Assembly: GCF_033807535.1 (NCBI RefSeq)
Contig: NZ_CP136856.1
Span: 2,351,001-2,415,000, forward strand
DNA: 64,000 nucleotides
Direction: 5' to 3'
Source of the DNA: Oceanisphaera sp. IT1-181
GTDB taxonomy: Bacteria; Pseudomonadota; Gammaproteobacteria; Enterobacterales; Aeromonadaceae
Position 1 is the first letter of the stretch. Every line of letters begins with the position of its first letter. The notes beneath the pieces were generated by a model that saw only the letters and a list, made by a program, of their open reading frames with translations, was not told the origin of the DNA and made no database searches. Both the position numbers and the translations under genes were made by a program. Shown here in pieces: positions 8,123-15,116 of the stretch.

Positions 8123-8380
8123 CTGAGTCAATCCGTCAACTGAACGAACAACCGAACAACCGAGTTAAATGATGACCCAACATGAGCGCAGATACAGTTA
8201 AGAGGTGAGACCAACCTTCAGAAAGCCTGTTCATGCCAGTGTGCAAACCATGCCGTAAGTCCGCAGAGGCCTGAAGGTGCGAATACATCAAGGGACAGGG
8301 GTAGCTCCCCAATGAGAGTCCGAATATACGCCAGCTCCTTACCCATGCTGCTTATTTTATGTTCAAAGACGGTTGTCATA
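8123..8380 (+). ncRNA. Candidate IS1111 guide (bridge) RNA region
   Basis: The 3' noncoding end has no convincing gene but contains blocks I associate with conserved IS1111 ends (GGGGTAGCTCCCC, GAGAGTCCGAATATACG). It also contains TCATGCC (8231-8237) and CATGCCG (8249-8255), which are reverse complements of GGCATGA and CGGCATG in the target repeat. Those two segments could be target-recognition loops. Extent, strand and function are inferred. Confidence 0.45.
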
Positions 8381-8424
8381 CAGAAGGAGTCCATATACGG
8401 CATGACGGCCAAGAAAGCGTTGTG

Positions 8425-8580
8425 TTATGCCCTTATGCCGTCTTCCTGATGAAAATCAGGATCTCGTTTTAGATGGGGAGTTTTTCTGCGAAAAACCAGC
8501 CGGCTAAAGCGGCTTCTACAAGATCTGGTGTTGTCGTTTTAGCCACACTTACAACTCACCATTCACAATTAAGCATTGCT
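8425..8580. repeat. Second copy of the 150-bp block found at 3691-3840
   Basis: It contains half a family A copy (CCTGATGAAAATCAGG), the block ATGGGGAGTTTTTCTGCG, GCCGGCTAAAGCGGCTTC and a degenerate CACCATT tail that stops just at the flgP stop codon. Confidence 0.75.
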
Positions 8581-8581
8581 C

Positions 8582-8986
8582 TCAATACCCGCGTCTTAGC
8601 TGTTCATACAACTTTAAATCCAGCTCTAACTCGGTGATATACATATCGCCGTCTGGGTAGCTGTTTACTACCCGCGCGCCGCGCACTACACCTCGGCTGC
8701 TGTTGCTCACCGCACCGTCTTGCAAAATATTGCTGTTGGTAATGCTGGAGCTTGAAGTCATCACCCCACTTAACTGCTCGGTTAGCTCTCGATAGGCATC
8801 TAACTTAGAGGCACGCATGGCATGTAACAGTTTTTGCTGGGGATCCACCGGCTGCTGCAAACTAATGGGCGCATAGCCCACCGCATAGATATGATTTTTA
8901 GCCGCTTTAGGGCCGCCCTGTTGAGTGCTGCAGGCCATTAAGGGCCATAGCATTAAGCACATTAATAACCCGCGCTTACTTAGCAT
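8582..8986 (-). CDS. flgP: FlgP, flagellar outer-membrane lipoprotein
   Basis: FlgP-type lipoproteins support the outer-membrane disc/ring of polar flagella and are needed for motility in Vibrio and Campylobacter. The 134-residue product has a lipoprotein signal ending in PLMAC (Cys19). A LPP20-like domain follows, with YAVGYAPIS, HAMRASKLDAYRELTEQLSG near residue 57, and the C-terminal VVRGARVVNSYPDGDMYITE. It overlaps flgO by 11 bases, so the two are co-transcribed. It ends against repeat DNA next to the insertion sequence rather than against flgN, where I would expect it in Vibrio. Confidence 0.9.
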   Translation of the reverse strand: MLSKRGLLMCLMLWPLMACSTQQGGPKAAKNHIYAVGYAPISLQQPVDPQQKLLHAMRASKLDAYRELTEQLSGVMTSSSSITNSNILQDGAVSNSSRGVVRGARVVNSYPDGDMYITELELDLKLYEQLRRGY

Positions 8987-9725
8987 AACGGCTCCTATAT
9001 TCAGGCGTAATTACTTGCACTCTGGGCTCCGGGCCTTGGGCTTTAAGCATGCTGGCGACTAGATATTCAGGAATAAACTGTTGGGCGCTGGCAACCAAGC
9101 TATTATCGGCCATCGACACCAAACGTGCGTTCACTAACCGCCCGCCGGTGGTTTCACTCACAGTGCCGTGTACCAAATACTGCGCATTGATGCGGCCACT
9201 TAGCTGGCGATAATCACGACTGGTAGTAATGTCGCCTTCTGGCGTAATACGGATAAAAGGCAAGGTTTTAAAGTCCACTACCCGCAAGCCATATTGATTG
9301 AGTTGAAACATCATGGTTTCAGACAACAAACGGCTAAAGTCATCTTGGCTGTTATAATCTTGCTGATCCACAAAGCCGCTCACGGCAATGCCCGACTGAG
9401 TATTCAACTTGTGCGCACTGGACACCAAACGATAAGCCAAAGCCGACATATGCTGTTGCAGCTGGGTTTGCCCGCCCACCAAAGACGGCCCCGCCTGCGG
9501 TAAATAAGCACTGCGGGTGCCTGCACTCATGCGCATCGGCACTCCATCTTGGCTGTGGCGCGGCGACACCTCTGGCTGCACTAAAGGCCCCAGAGGCTTG
9601 CGATTAATATAGTGGGATGCATGATCGTGGGGCAGATAATGATTATTAGCATCAAACTGCTGCTCTCCTGAGGAAGTACAGGCCGTTAGCCCCAGTACCA
9701 CCAGCAGAAAAAGAGGTTTACTCAT
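8976..9725 (-). CDS. flgO: FlgO, flagellar outer-membrane lipoprotein
   Basis: FlgO is an outer-membrane protein needed for stable flagella in Vibrio cholerae. The 249-residue product begins MSKPLFLLVVLGLTAC, a lipoprotein signal with Cys16, and the FlgO domain covers about residues 85-220 (RLVSSAHKLNTQSGIAVSGF, LSETMMFQLNQYGLRVVDF, INAQYLVHGTVSET). The frame is open to 9737, but the ATG at 9725 has the best spacing from GGGAG. It is the first gene of flgOP and is divergent from flgT. A near-perfect sigma-28 promoter lies 43 bases upstream. Confidence 0.88.
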   Translation of the reverse strand: MSKPLFLLVVLGLTACTSSGEQQFDANNHYLPHDHASHYINRKPLGPLVQPEVSPRHSQDGVPMRMSAGTRSAYLPQAGPSLVGGQTQLQQHMSALAYRLVSSAHKLNTQSGIAVSGFVDQQDYNSQDDFSRLLSETMMFQLNQYGLRVVDFKTLPFIRITPEGDITTSRDYRQLSGRINAQYLVHGTVSETTGGRLVNARLVSMADNSLVASAQQFIPEYLVASMLKAQGPEPRVQVITPEYRSRYAK

Positions 9726-9767
9726 CATGACTCCCATTAAATAAATGACACTTGTCGACTGGTTAAG

Positions 9768-9794
9768 CTATCGGCCAAGCGACGGCAAACTTTA
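9768..9794 (-). promoter_or_regulatory. Sigma-28 (FliA) promoter for flgOP
   Basis: Minus-strand TAAAGTTT, an 11-base spacer, then GCCGATAG matches the FliA consensus at 15 of 16 specified positions and points into flgO. It places flgOP in the late class here. Confidence 0.8.
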
Positions 9795-9985
9795 CGGTTA
9801 AGGCTGTTCGCTCACTCACCAACAGGCTGCAAACAAAAGCGATTAATCTAAAACAAGACAAGCGGCAAAAAACTGCCGTTATTACCGCGGCGTCTATATC
9901 GAGCGGCTAGATATACCCATAAACCCTAACCAAAACCAGTGTTAAAACGTCATTAACAGCTAAGCCGCCTTTTACTGTACTTATT

Positions 9986-10001
9986 AGGCAAGGTTTTTGC
10001 A
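9986..10001 (+). promoter_or_regulatory. Sigma-54 (RpoN) promoter for flgT
   Basis: AGGCAAGGTTTTTGCA has GG and GC separated by the required 12 bases and a TTGC -12 element. It lies 68 bases upstream of the flgT start. The remainder of the 344-bp flgO-flgT gap shows no gene. Confidence 0.6.
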
Positions 10002-10069
10002 TAATCCTTGCCAACAATTGATCACCGCGCCAACTTAATGCTGGCCTCGGTGTTACTCAGGATGCGACC

Positions 10070-11224
10070 GTGTCAATAAAAGCCCTTTTGCCCTCATTGT
10101 GTTTGCTGTTGCCGCTGGCACTGCCGTTTGCGGCCAATGCCGATTGGTATCAAGCGGAAGGCTCGGCATTGCTGAGCCAAGGTGCAGAAACCGCGCGCCA
10201 ACAAGCGCTCGAGCAAGCGCTTACCGATGCCCTATTGCAAGCCGGCGCGTCCATTACTACGGTGCAATCGGTCACTAACGGCGCGCTCTCTGGCCAGCAA
10301 CTCGACATTGCCGCCCAAGGCGAGCTAATGGACTATGTGATCCTAAACGAGCGCAGTGCTCAAGGCCGCTTATGGCTAACCGTGCGGGCCGACATTTGGC
10401 CCAACCCGCAACAAGTGCAAGCCAAGTGTGCCAGTCGTTATCGTCCGGGTATTAGCCTCACTAGCTTTGCGATTCAGCATCCGGATCAAGGTCGATTTGG
10501 CCAAATTTATGAATTAGGCAACGCCACCGCCGCCCGTTTGGCTCAGCACCTAACGCCGAACGTCAATTTGATGACGCAACTGCCCTATCAAATTACTACC
10601 GATACCCAACTGCCCCGCAGCCAAGGCTTGCGTAAAGGCAGTGACGTATTAGCGCAAAAACAACAATCACGATTACTGCTCAGCGGCGTGCTGAACGACA
10701 TCAGCATGGAAGACGGTGATTGGGTGCAATGGCGCTTTAAAGAGCAGCCCCGTCAGTTTGTATTGTCCGTCACCTTAGAAGACAGCTTTACCGGCGAGCG
10801 ATTATTACAACAGCAATACCGCGTAGAAGCGCCTTGGTCCTTTAAAAAGCATGATGTGGTGAATGTGCAGCAACAAAGCTTTTGGCAGTCGACTTATGGC
10901 CAAGCCGCCGACCAACTGTTGCAGCGTATTACTCGGGATATCATTAACGCGCAGTCTTGCATGAAGGCCATTGGCCATATCTTGCAGCAATCCGACGAGG
11001 GTATTTTAATGGATCTCGGCCGTGACGCGGGTATTCAACCCGGTGACCGCTTTACCTTGATCCACAGACGCCAACTGCAACCTGGCTATTACAGTGAAAC
11101 CTCATCCAAAGCGCAGTTTGTGGTGCAACAAAGCCACACCGACTACAGCCTACTCGCCCCTGCCGACGGCGTCGCCCGCCAAGTGCGCATCACCCCGGGT
11201 GATATGCTGACCTCGGTGAAGTGA
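10070..11224 (+). CDS. flgT: FlgT, flagellar H-ring / assembly protein
   Basis: FlgT forms the H-ring around the LP-ring of sodium-type polar flagella and is needed for stable motor structure in Vibrio. The 384-residue protein has a Sec signal (LPLALPFAANA, cleavage near residue 25), then WYQAEGSALL. The N-terminal domain contains the TARQQALEQALTDALLQAGA helix near residue 40, and the C-terminal region contains EGILMDLGRDAGIQPGDRFTL, a conserved FlgT segment. The start is GTG at 10070, preceded by CAGGATG. It is divergent from flgOP. No strong terminator follows, only a weak hairpin at 11263-11290. Confidence 0.9.
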   Translation: MSIKALLPSLCLLLPLALPFAANADWYQAEGSALLSQGAETARQQALEQALTDALLQAGASITTVQSVTNGALSGQQLDIAAQGELMDYVILNERSAQGRLWLTVRADIWPNPQQVQAKCASRYRPGISLTSFAIQHPDQGRFGQIYELGNATAARLAQHLTPNVNLMTQLPYQITTDTQLPRSQGLRKGSDVLAQKQQSRLLLSGVLNDISMEDGDWVQWRFKEQPRQFVLSVTLEDSFTGERLLQQQYRVEAPWSFKKHDVVNVQQQSFWQSTYGQAADQLLQRITRDIINAQSCMKAIGHILQQSDEGILMDLGRDAGIQPGDRFTLIHRRQLQPGYYSETSSKAQFVVQQSHTDYSLLAPADGVARQVRITPGDMLTSVK

Positions 11225-11297
11225 AGCGTGAAGCAAGATAAACCAAATCATTAAGCAAACAAAAACACCGTACCCATAAAAGCGGTGTTTCTGGTTT

Positions 11298-11860
11298 GGC
11301 CGTCATCCTGACGCACGTCAGGATCTCGCACTTATGCCGTCATCCTGATGACCATCAGGATCTAGTTTTTAGGTTTTAGTACTAAGAGCGAGATACCGAA
11401 GCAAGTTCGGTATGACGGCAAAGGGCTGCGTGTGGTTTTAGCCGTCTTCCTGATGTACATCTGTACCTGATTTTGGGCTTTGTAGGCGACTTGTTTACGG
11501 TAAGAGGTGTTCTCGCATTACGCCGTAGGCGTAAATCTTTAAACCCTCCAGCTGCGCTGGCCGGCGAAACTCTTTGTTCTAATGCCGTCATCCTGATGAC
11601 CATCAGGATCTCGCACTTATGCCGTCATCCTGATGCACATCAGGATCTTGGTTTTAAACATAAGAGCGAGATACCGAAGCAAGTTCGGTATGACGGCAAA
11701 GTGCGGTGTGTTATTTCAGCCGTCTTCCTGACGCACGTCAGGTTCTCGGTTTTGGTTTTAAACATAAAAGCGAGATACTGGGGCAAGCCCAGTATGACGG
11801 CAAAGTGCGGTGTGTTGTTTTAGCCGTCTTCCTGACGCACGTCAGGATCTCATTTTGAAT
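11298..11860. repeat. Cluster of family A and family B repeats
   Basis: Three complete family A copies lie at 11335-11420, 11620-11698 and 11718-11802, with half copies at about 11298, 11583 and 11823. A family B segment (CGTAGGCGTAAATC, CTGCGCTGGCCGGCGAA) occupies 11473-11580. The copy at 11718 has hairpin arms CTGGG/CCCAG instead of CCGAA/TTCGG, keeping the pairing. No gene is visible here. Confidence 0.85.
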
Positions 11861-11960
11861 TGTGCCGTATGGTTACAAAAACCGACCGGTTGCTTTATGA
11901 GTGCATGTCATATGAATTAAACCTTAACTCTCGCTACGCGCCACACCGTATAACTTAGCG

Positions 11961-11982
11961 TTTACACGCTATAGCGTATAAA
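11961..11982. promoter_or_regulatory. Operator 1 of hipBA (22-bp palindrome)
   Basis: TTTACACGCTATAGCGTATA continuing with AA is a palindrome with a single mismatched pair, upstream of hipB. It is the likely autoregulatory site for the HipB-type repressor. Confidence 0.65.
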
Positions 11983-11987
11983 CTATC

Positions 11988-12009
11988 TTTACCTGCTATA
12001 GCGTGTAAG
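11988..12009. promoter_or_regulatory. Operator 2 of hipBA
   Basis: A second, weaker palindrome sharing GCTATAGCGTGTAAG with operator 1 lies 27 bases downstream (centre to centre) and reaches to 10 bases before the hipB start. Binding there would block translation initiation or promoter clearance. Confidence 0.55.
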
Positions 12010-12018
12010 GATGAACTC

Positions 12019-12270
12019 ATGAAAGTAACTTCTGCCCATCAACTCAGCCATGTATTACAAGATCAGCGTAAACAACAAGGTCAATCACAGACCCTAGTTG
12101 CTCGCAAGGTTGGGCTACGCCAAGATACCGTTTCAAAATTTGAAAACACGCCCGACGGTACTCGCCTGGATACCCTGTTCAAATTGCTTTCGGCATTGGA
12201 TTTAGAGCTAGAAGTTAAGCCGCGTGGCAGTGCTCCTAATACTACTGAGCAATGGCAGGAGGAATGGTAA
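12019..12270 (+). CDS. hipB: HipB-like antitoxin, XRE-family repressor
   Basis: This is the antitoxin and DNA-binding autorepressor of a HipBA module. The 83-residue protein contains a helix-turn-helix, SQTLVARKVGLRQDTVSKFE (about 24-43), followed by the family's TRLDTLFKLLSALDLELEV segment. It starts 10 bases after the second operator, with AAGGA as ribosome-binding site. The stop overlaps the hipA start as TAATG, giving coupled translation. It is shorter at the C terminus than some HipB proteins, but the fold is complete. Confidence 0.88.
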   Translation: MKVTSAHQLSHVLQDQRKQQGQSQTLVARKVGLRQDTVSKFENTPDGTRLDTLFKLLSALDLELEVKPRGSAPNTTEQWQEEW

Positions 12271-13583
12271 TGGCACAGCTAACTATCGCCATGAATGGCT
12301 ACCAAGTAGGCACGCTATATCGCTCATCATCTGGTACTCATGAGTTTTGGTACCATAAAGACTGGCTCGATATGCCCGGCTCTCGCCCCATTTCTCTATC
12401 CCTACCATTAGGCAAACAACGCTTCAAAGGTAAAGAGGTATACAATTTTTTTGATAACCTATTACCCGACAATATGCAGACTCGACAGCGCATTGTCGCT
12501 CGTCATCAGGCCGCTTCAAGTCAGCCCTTTGATCTATTAGCCAAAATTGGGATGGATAGCGTGGGGGCTCTACAGATCTACCCTGCCAGTCAGCAACCTG
12601 AAGGGGTTAGAAGCATTCATTGTAAGAAGTTAACTCAATCGGCGCTGCTGAATATCTTGCAAGGTTATCAAAGCAATGCACCATTGGGGATGATTAGCGG
12701 TGAAGAAGACTTTCGAATTTCGATTGCCGGCGCACAAGAAAAAACTGCGCTACTCAAACAAAACGAAAATTGGTATCTACCGTTAGGCAGTACACCCACC
12801 ACACACATTATCAAGTTACCGATAGGTACCATCCAAAGTCATTCTCATACCATTGATCTAAGTACTAGCGTCGAAAATGAATTGGTTTGCTTACGCTTAG
12901 CCGGTGCACTTGGTTTGGAAGTAGCAGCCGCGGATATTCTTGACGTGCGAGGCTTTCGAGCATTATCCGTGGCCCGTTTTGACCGACGACGATCATCTGA
13001 CGGTCAATGGATTATGCGCTTACCACAAGAAGACTTTTGTCAGGTTCTAGGCGTATCACCCGGCCTTAAATACGAAAGTGATGGAGGCCCAAATATTGTC
13101 AAGATTATGAGTTACCTATTGGGCTCAGCTCAACCAGAACAAGATAGAGCAACCTTCATGCGAGCCCAAGTCGTATTCTGGCTATTAGCAGCAACGGATG
13201 GACACGCCAAAAACTTTTCAGTTTTTTTACTACCAAATGGGGCCTTCAGACTCACACCACTCTATGACATTCTTTCGGCCTACCCAGTTATGGGTGGCTC
13301 GGGGCTCTCAGAGCGAAAAATCAAAATGGCCATGGCCCTACGAGGAACATCTGGCCGCCATTATCAATGGTATAACCTTTTTCCTCGCCACTTTCTAACC
13401 ACTGCCCGTGCGGCCGGATTTGATGAAACAGCCATGCAAACGATTTTAGATGACGTTAGAGACCGAGTTCCAACGGCTATCAATAGCGTCAGACAGTCGT
13501 TACCTGAAAATTTTCCTGCAGATATAAGTGAAGTCATTTTCTCCGGTGTAGAAAAACGAGCAAAGCGGCTAGACCAAAACTAA
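12270..13583 (+). CDS. hipA: HipA-like serine/threonine kinase toxin
   Basis: HipA toxins phosphorylate an aminoacyl-tRNA synthetase (GltX in E. coli) and cause growth arrest and persistence; the target here is unknown. The 437-residue product has the gate/P-loop segment FRISIAGAQEKTALL with S151 equivalent to the autophosphorylated S150, VARFDR, the catalytic LLAATDGHAKNFS (D310) and the metal-binding TPLYDILSAYP. All key residues are present, so the toxin looks intact. The frame is open from 12252, but the ATG at 12270 is correctly spaced from AGGAGG and overlaps the hipB stop by one base. The leader carries two operators. Confidence 0.92.
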   Translation: MAQLTIAMNGYQVGTLYRSSSGTHEFWYHKDWLDMPGSRPISLSLPLGKQRFKGKEVYNFFDNLLPDNMQTRQRIVARHQAASSQPFDLLAKIGMDSVGALQIYPASQQPEGVRSIHCKKLTQSALLNILQGYQSNAPLGMISGEEDFRISIAGAQEKTALLKQNENWYLPLGSTPTTHIIKLPIGTIQSHSHTIDLSTSVENELVCLRLAGALGLEVAAADILDVRGFRALSVARFDRRRSSDGQWIMRLPQEDFCQVLGVSPGLKYESDGGPNIVKIMSYLLGSAQPEQDRATFMRAQVVFWLLAATDGHAKNFSVFLLPNGAFRLTPLYDILSAYPVMGGSGLSERKIKMAMALRGTSGRHYQWYNLFPRHFLTTARAAGFDETAMQTILDDVRDRVPTAINSVRQSLPENFPADISEVIFSGVEKRAKRLDQN

Positions 13584-13599
13584 AAAACGCGATTCACCT

Positions 13600-13890
13600 A
13601 AGTGTGTTATGCCTTTACGCCGTCATCCTGACGCACGTCAGGATCTCGGGCTAAGATTTAAAACACTCAAGCTTATTGGCAACGGAACCCACGGAAGAAC
13701 GCGGAAAAATAGTGATCAGGTCTGAAAGTGACTATTAATGGTAAGAGCAAGTCGGGGGTTTATCTTTTAGGCTGTCTTCCTGACGAACGTCAGGATCTCG
13801 GTTTAGCTTGGTGCTAGGCGCTGCCCGGTTTAGTCTTGTTTCGATTGAACTTGGCGCCGGGCGCTTGGTGTTCGGCGCTCGGCGCTGCCC
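13600..13890. repeat. Intergenic repeats of families A, D and E
   Basis: Half family A copies lie at about 13618-13648 and 13771-13800. A family E block rich in CGGAA (13680-13715: ACGGAACCCACGGAAGAACG) lies between them, and a family D GGCGCT-rich stretch occupies 13806-13890. There is no gene in this 311-bp gap. Confidence 0.75.
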
Positions 13891-13894
13891 TCTT

Positions 13895-14380
13895 CTACTT
13901 CTGGGTAATGCCAAAATAACGCATGTGCAGTGCTCGTACCTCATTCATTAACTCAGGCACAGGGCCTACTACTGTCACATCTGGCGCTACCTCATTAATG
14001 GCCAGCGGCTTAACCGGTGATGGCGGCAGCCCCCATTCATGACACCACTGAGCAAACTGTTTGCCCGAGCAAATGTACACCACTCGCCCTAAGCCCGCCC
14101 ATGCATGGGCGGCAGCGCACATCGGGCAATGCTCACCGGTGGTATACATAGTGGTTTGCGCGCGTTCGATTTCGCTTAAGTGCTCCCCCGCCCATTGCGC
14201 CAACGCCAACTCGGGATGAAAAATGGCATTGATATGAATTTGATTATGATCTTCGGCCAACACAGCACCTTGTGCCGATACCAACATAGCGCCAAACGGC
14301 TGGTCGCCTGCATTCAATGATTCTTCCGCCAACGCCAAACAACGGCGCAGGTGTCGTAAGTCTTGTTCGCTTAATGTCAT
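13895..14380 (-). CDS. Nucleoside/guanine deaminase-like zinc enzyme
   Basis: This is a cytidine/deoxycytidylate deaminase-fold protein of 161 residues, expected to deaminate a purine or pyrimidine base or nucleoside. The zinc site is complete: H55-P-E57 in FHPELALA supplies the histidine and catalytic glutamate, and C85-P-M-C88 supplies two cysteines. The order H-E then PCxxC-type fits the guanine deaminase/TadA branch. The HPE spelling is a small deviation from the usual HAE. It stands alone on the minus strand, divergent from the methyltransferase-helicase pair. The substrate cannot be told from sequence. Confidence 0.8.
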   Translation of the reverse strand: MTLSEQDLRHLRRCLALAEESLNAGDQPFGAMLVSAQGAVLAEDHNQIHINAIFHPELALAQWAGEHLSEIERAQTTMYTTGEHCPMCAAAHAWAGLGRVVYICSGKQFAQWCHEWGLPPSPVKPLAINEVAPDVTVVGPVPELMNEVRALHMRYFGITQK

Positions 14381-14531
14381 TAAAGCCTCCTGATTATTAA
14401 CTTATGCTTACATTGATACGCTTACTCTTGTCTGACTACCTATCTAACACAACCTAGCTCTCGCAGTGCAAGGTAAGTCTTTGTTGAGTCTGATACAGTA
14501 CCCAACAAGTTCCCTTTCTTAAAGCCCAAGT

Positions 14532-15116
14532 ATGTCTACCGACTACTACCAACAACAAGCCGAGTCTTTTTACCAAAGCACCGCCTTTGTGGACATGATA
14601 CCACTGTATCAGCGGTTTTTGCCCTATGTGCCGGCAGGCGGACATATTGTAGATGCCGGTTGTGGTTCGGGTCGCGACAGCCTGAATTTTGCGAACTTGG
14701 GCTTTAAAATAAGCGCCTTTGACGCCAGCCCAGCTCTTGTTGAGCTCGCCCAGCAACATACCGGCTTGCCAGTTAACTTATGCAGCTTCGAGCAGTTCAC
14801 GGCCCCCGAGCCCATTGATGCTATCTGGGCCTGTGCTTCTTTACTGCATGTTCCCCGTGCAGAACTAAGTAAAGTAATGGCGCATCTGGCCGCACAACTC
14901 AAACCCAACGGCGTATTTTACTGCTCCTTTAAATACGGCCACGATGACGTAAGCCGAGACGGTCGCCATTTCACCAATCTGGACGAAACGGGTTTAAGCG
15001 AGTTAATCAGCCAGCTGCCATTAACCGTAATTGAACACTGGCAGACCGGTGACTTACGCCCAGGGCGAGAACACGAGCGCTGGTTGAATGCCATTTTAAG
15101 GAAAGAAACAAAATGA
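14532..15116 (+). CDS. Class I SAM-dependent methyltransferase
   Basis: The 194-residue protein has Rossmann motif I VDAGCGSGRDSLNFA (about 39-53), an acidic motif II ISAFDASP, and IDAIWACASLLHV near residue 92, followed by LKPNGVFYCSFKYG. It resembles TehB-like small-molecule methyltransferases more than DNA methyltransferases, since no NPPY or PC catalytic motif is present. The stop overlaps the helicase start as ATGA, so the two are translationally coupled. Its substrate and its role with the helicase are unknown. The ribosome-binding site is weak. Confidence 0.85.
   Translation: MSTDYYQQQAESFYQSTAFVDMIPLYQRFLPYVPAGGHIVDAGCGSGRDSLNFANLGFKISAFDASPALVELAQQHTGLPVNLCSFEQFTAPEPIDAIWACASLLHVPRAELSKVMAHLAAQLKPNGVFYCSFKYGHDDVSRDGRHFTNLDETGLSELISQLPLTVIEHWQTGDLRPGREHERWLNAILRKETK

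Larger units (their letters stand above)
7000..8397 (+). mobile_element. IS1111-subgroup (IS110 family) insertion sequence
   Basis: The element carries one DEDD transposase and subterminal inverted repeats ATGGACTCCTTC (7004-7015) and GAAGGAGTCCAT (8383-8394), typical of the IS1111 subgroup. It interrupts a family A repeat: GATACCGG...GTCCG remains on the left and CGGCATGACGG on the right, matching the intact copy at 30208-30236 if a CG core (6998-6999 and 8398-8399) is shared by both sides. The long 3' noncoding end (8123-8397) is where IS1111 elements encode their guide RNA. The boundaries are inferred from the intact repeat. Confidence 0.85.

Noticed and set aside
11263..11290. Hairpin AAACACCG / CGGTGTTT after flgT as a terminator.
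   Set aside because: The T run lies on the wrong side for flgT and the loop is long, so termination is uncertain.
14481..14500. A possible LexA box upstream of the methyltransferase-helicase pair, tempting given the S24 domain.
   Set aside because: Only the right half (ATACAGTA) matches; the left half lacks CTGT.
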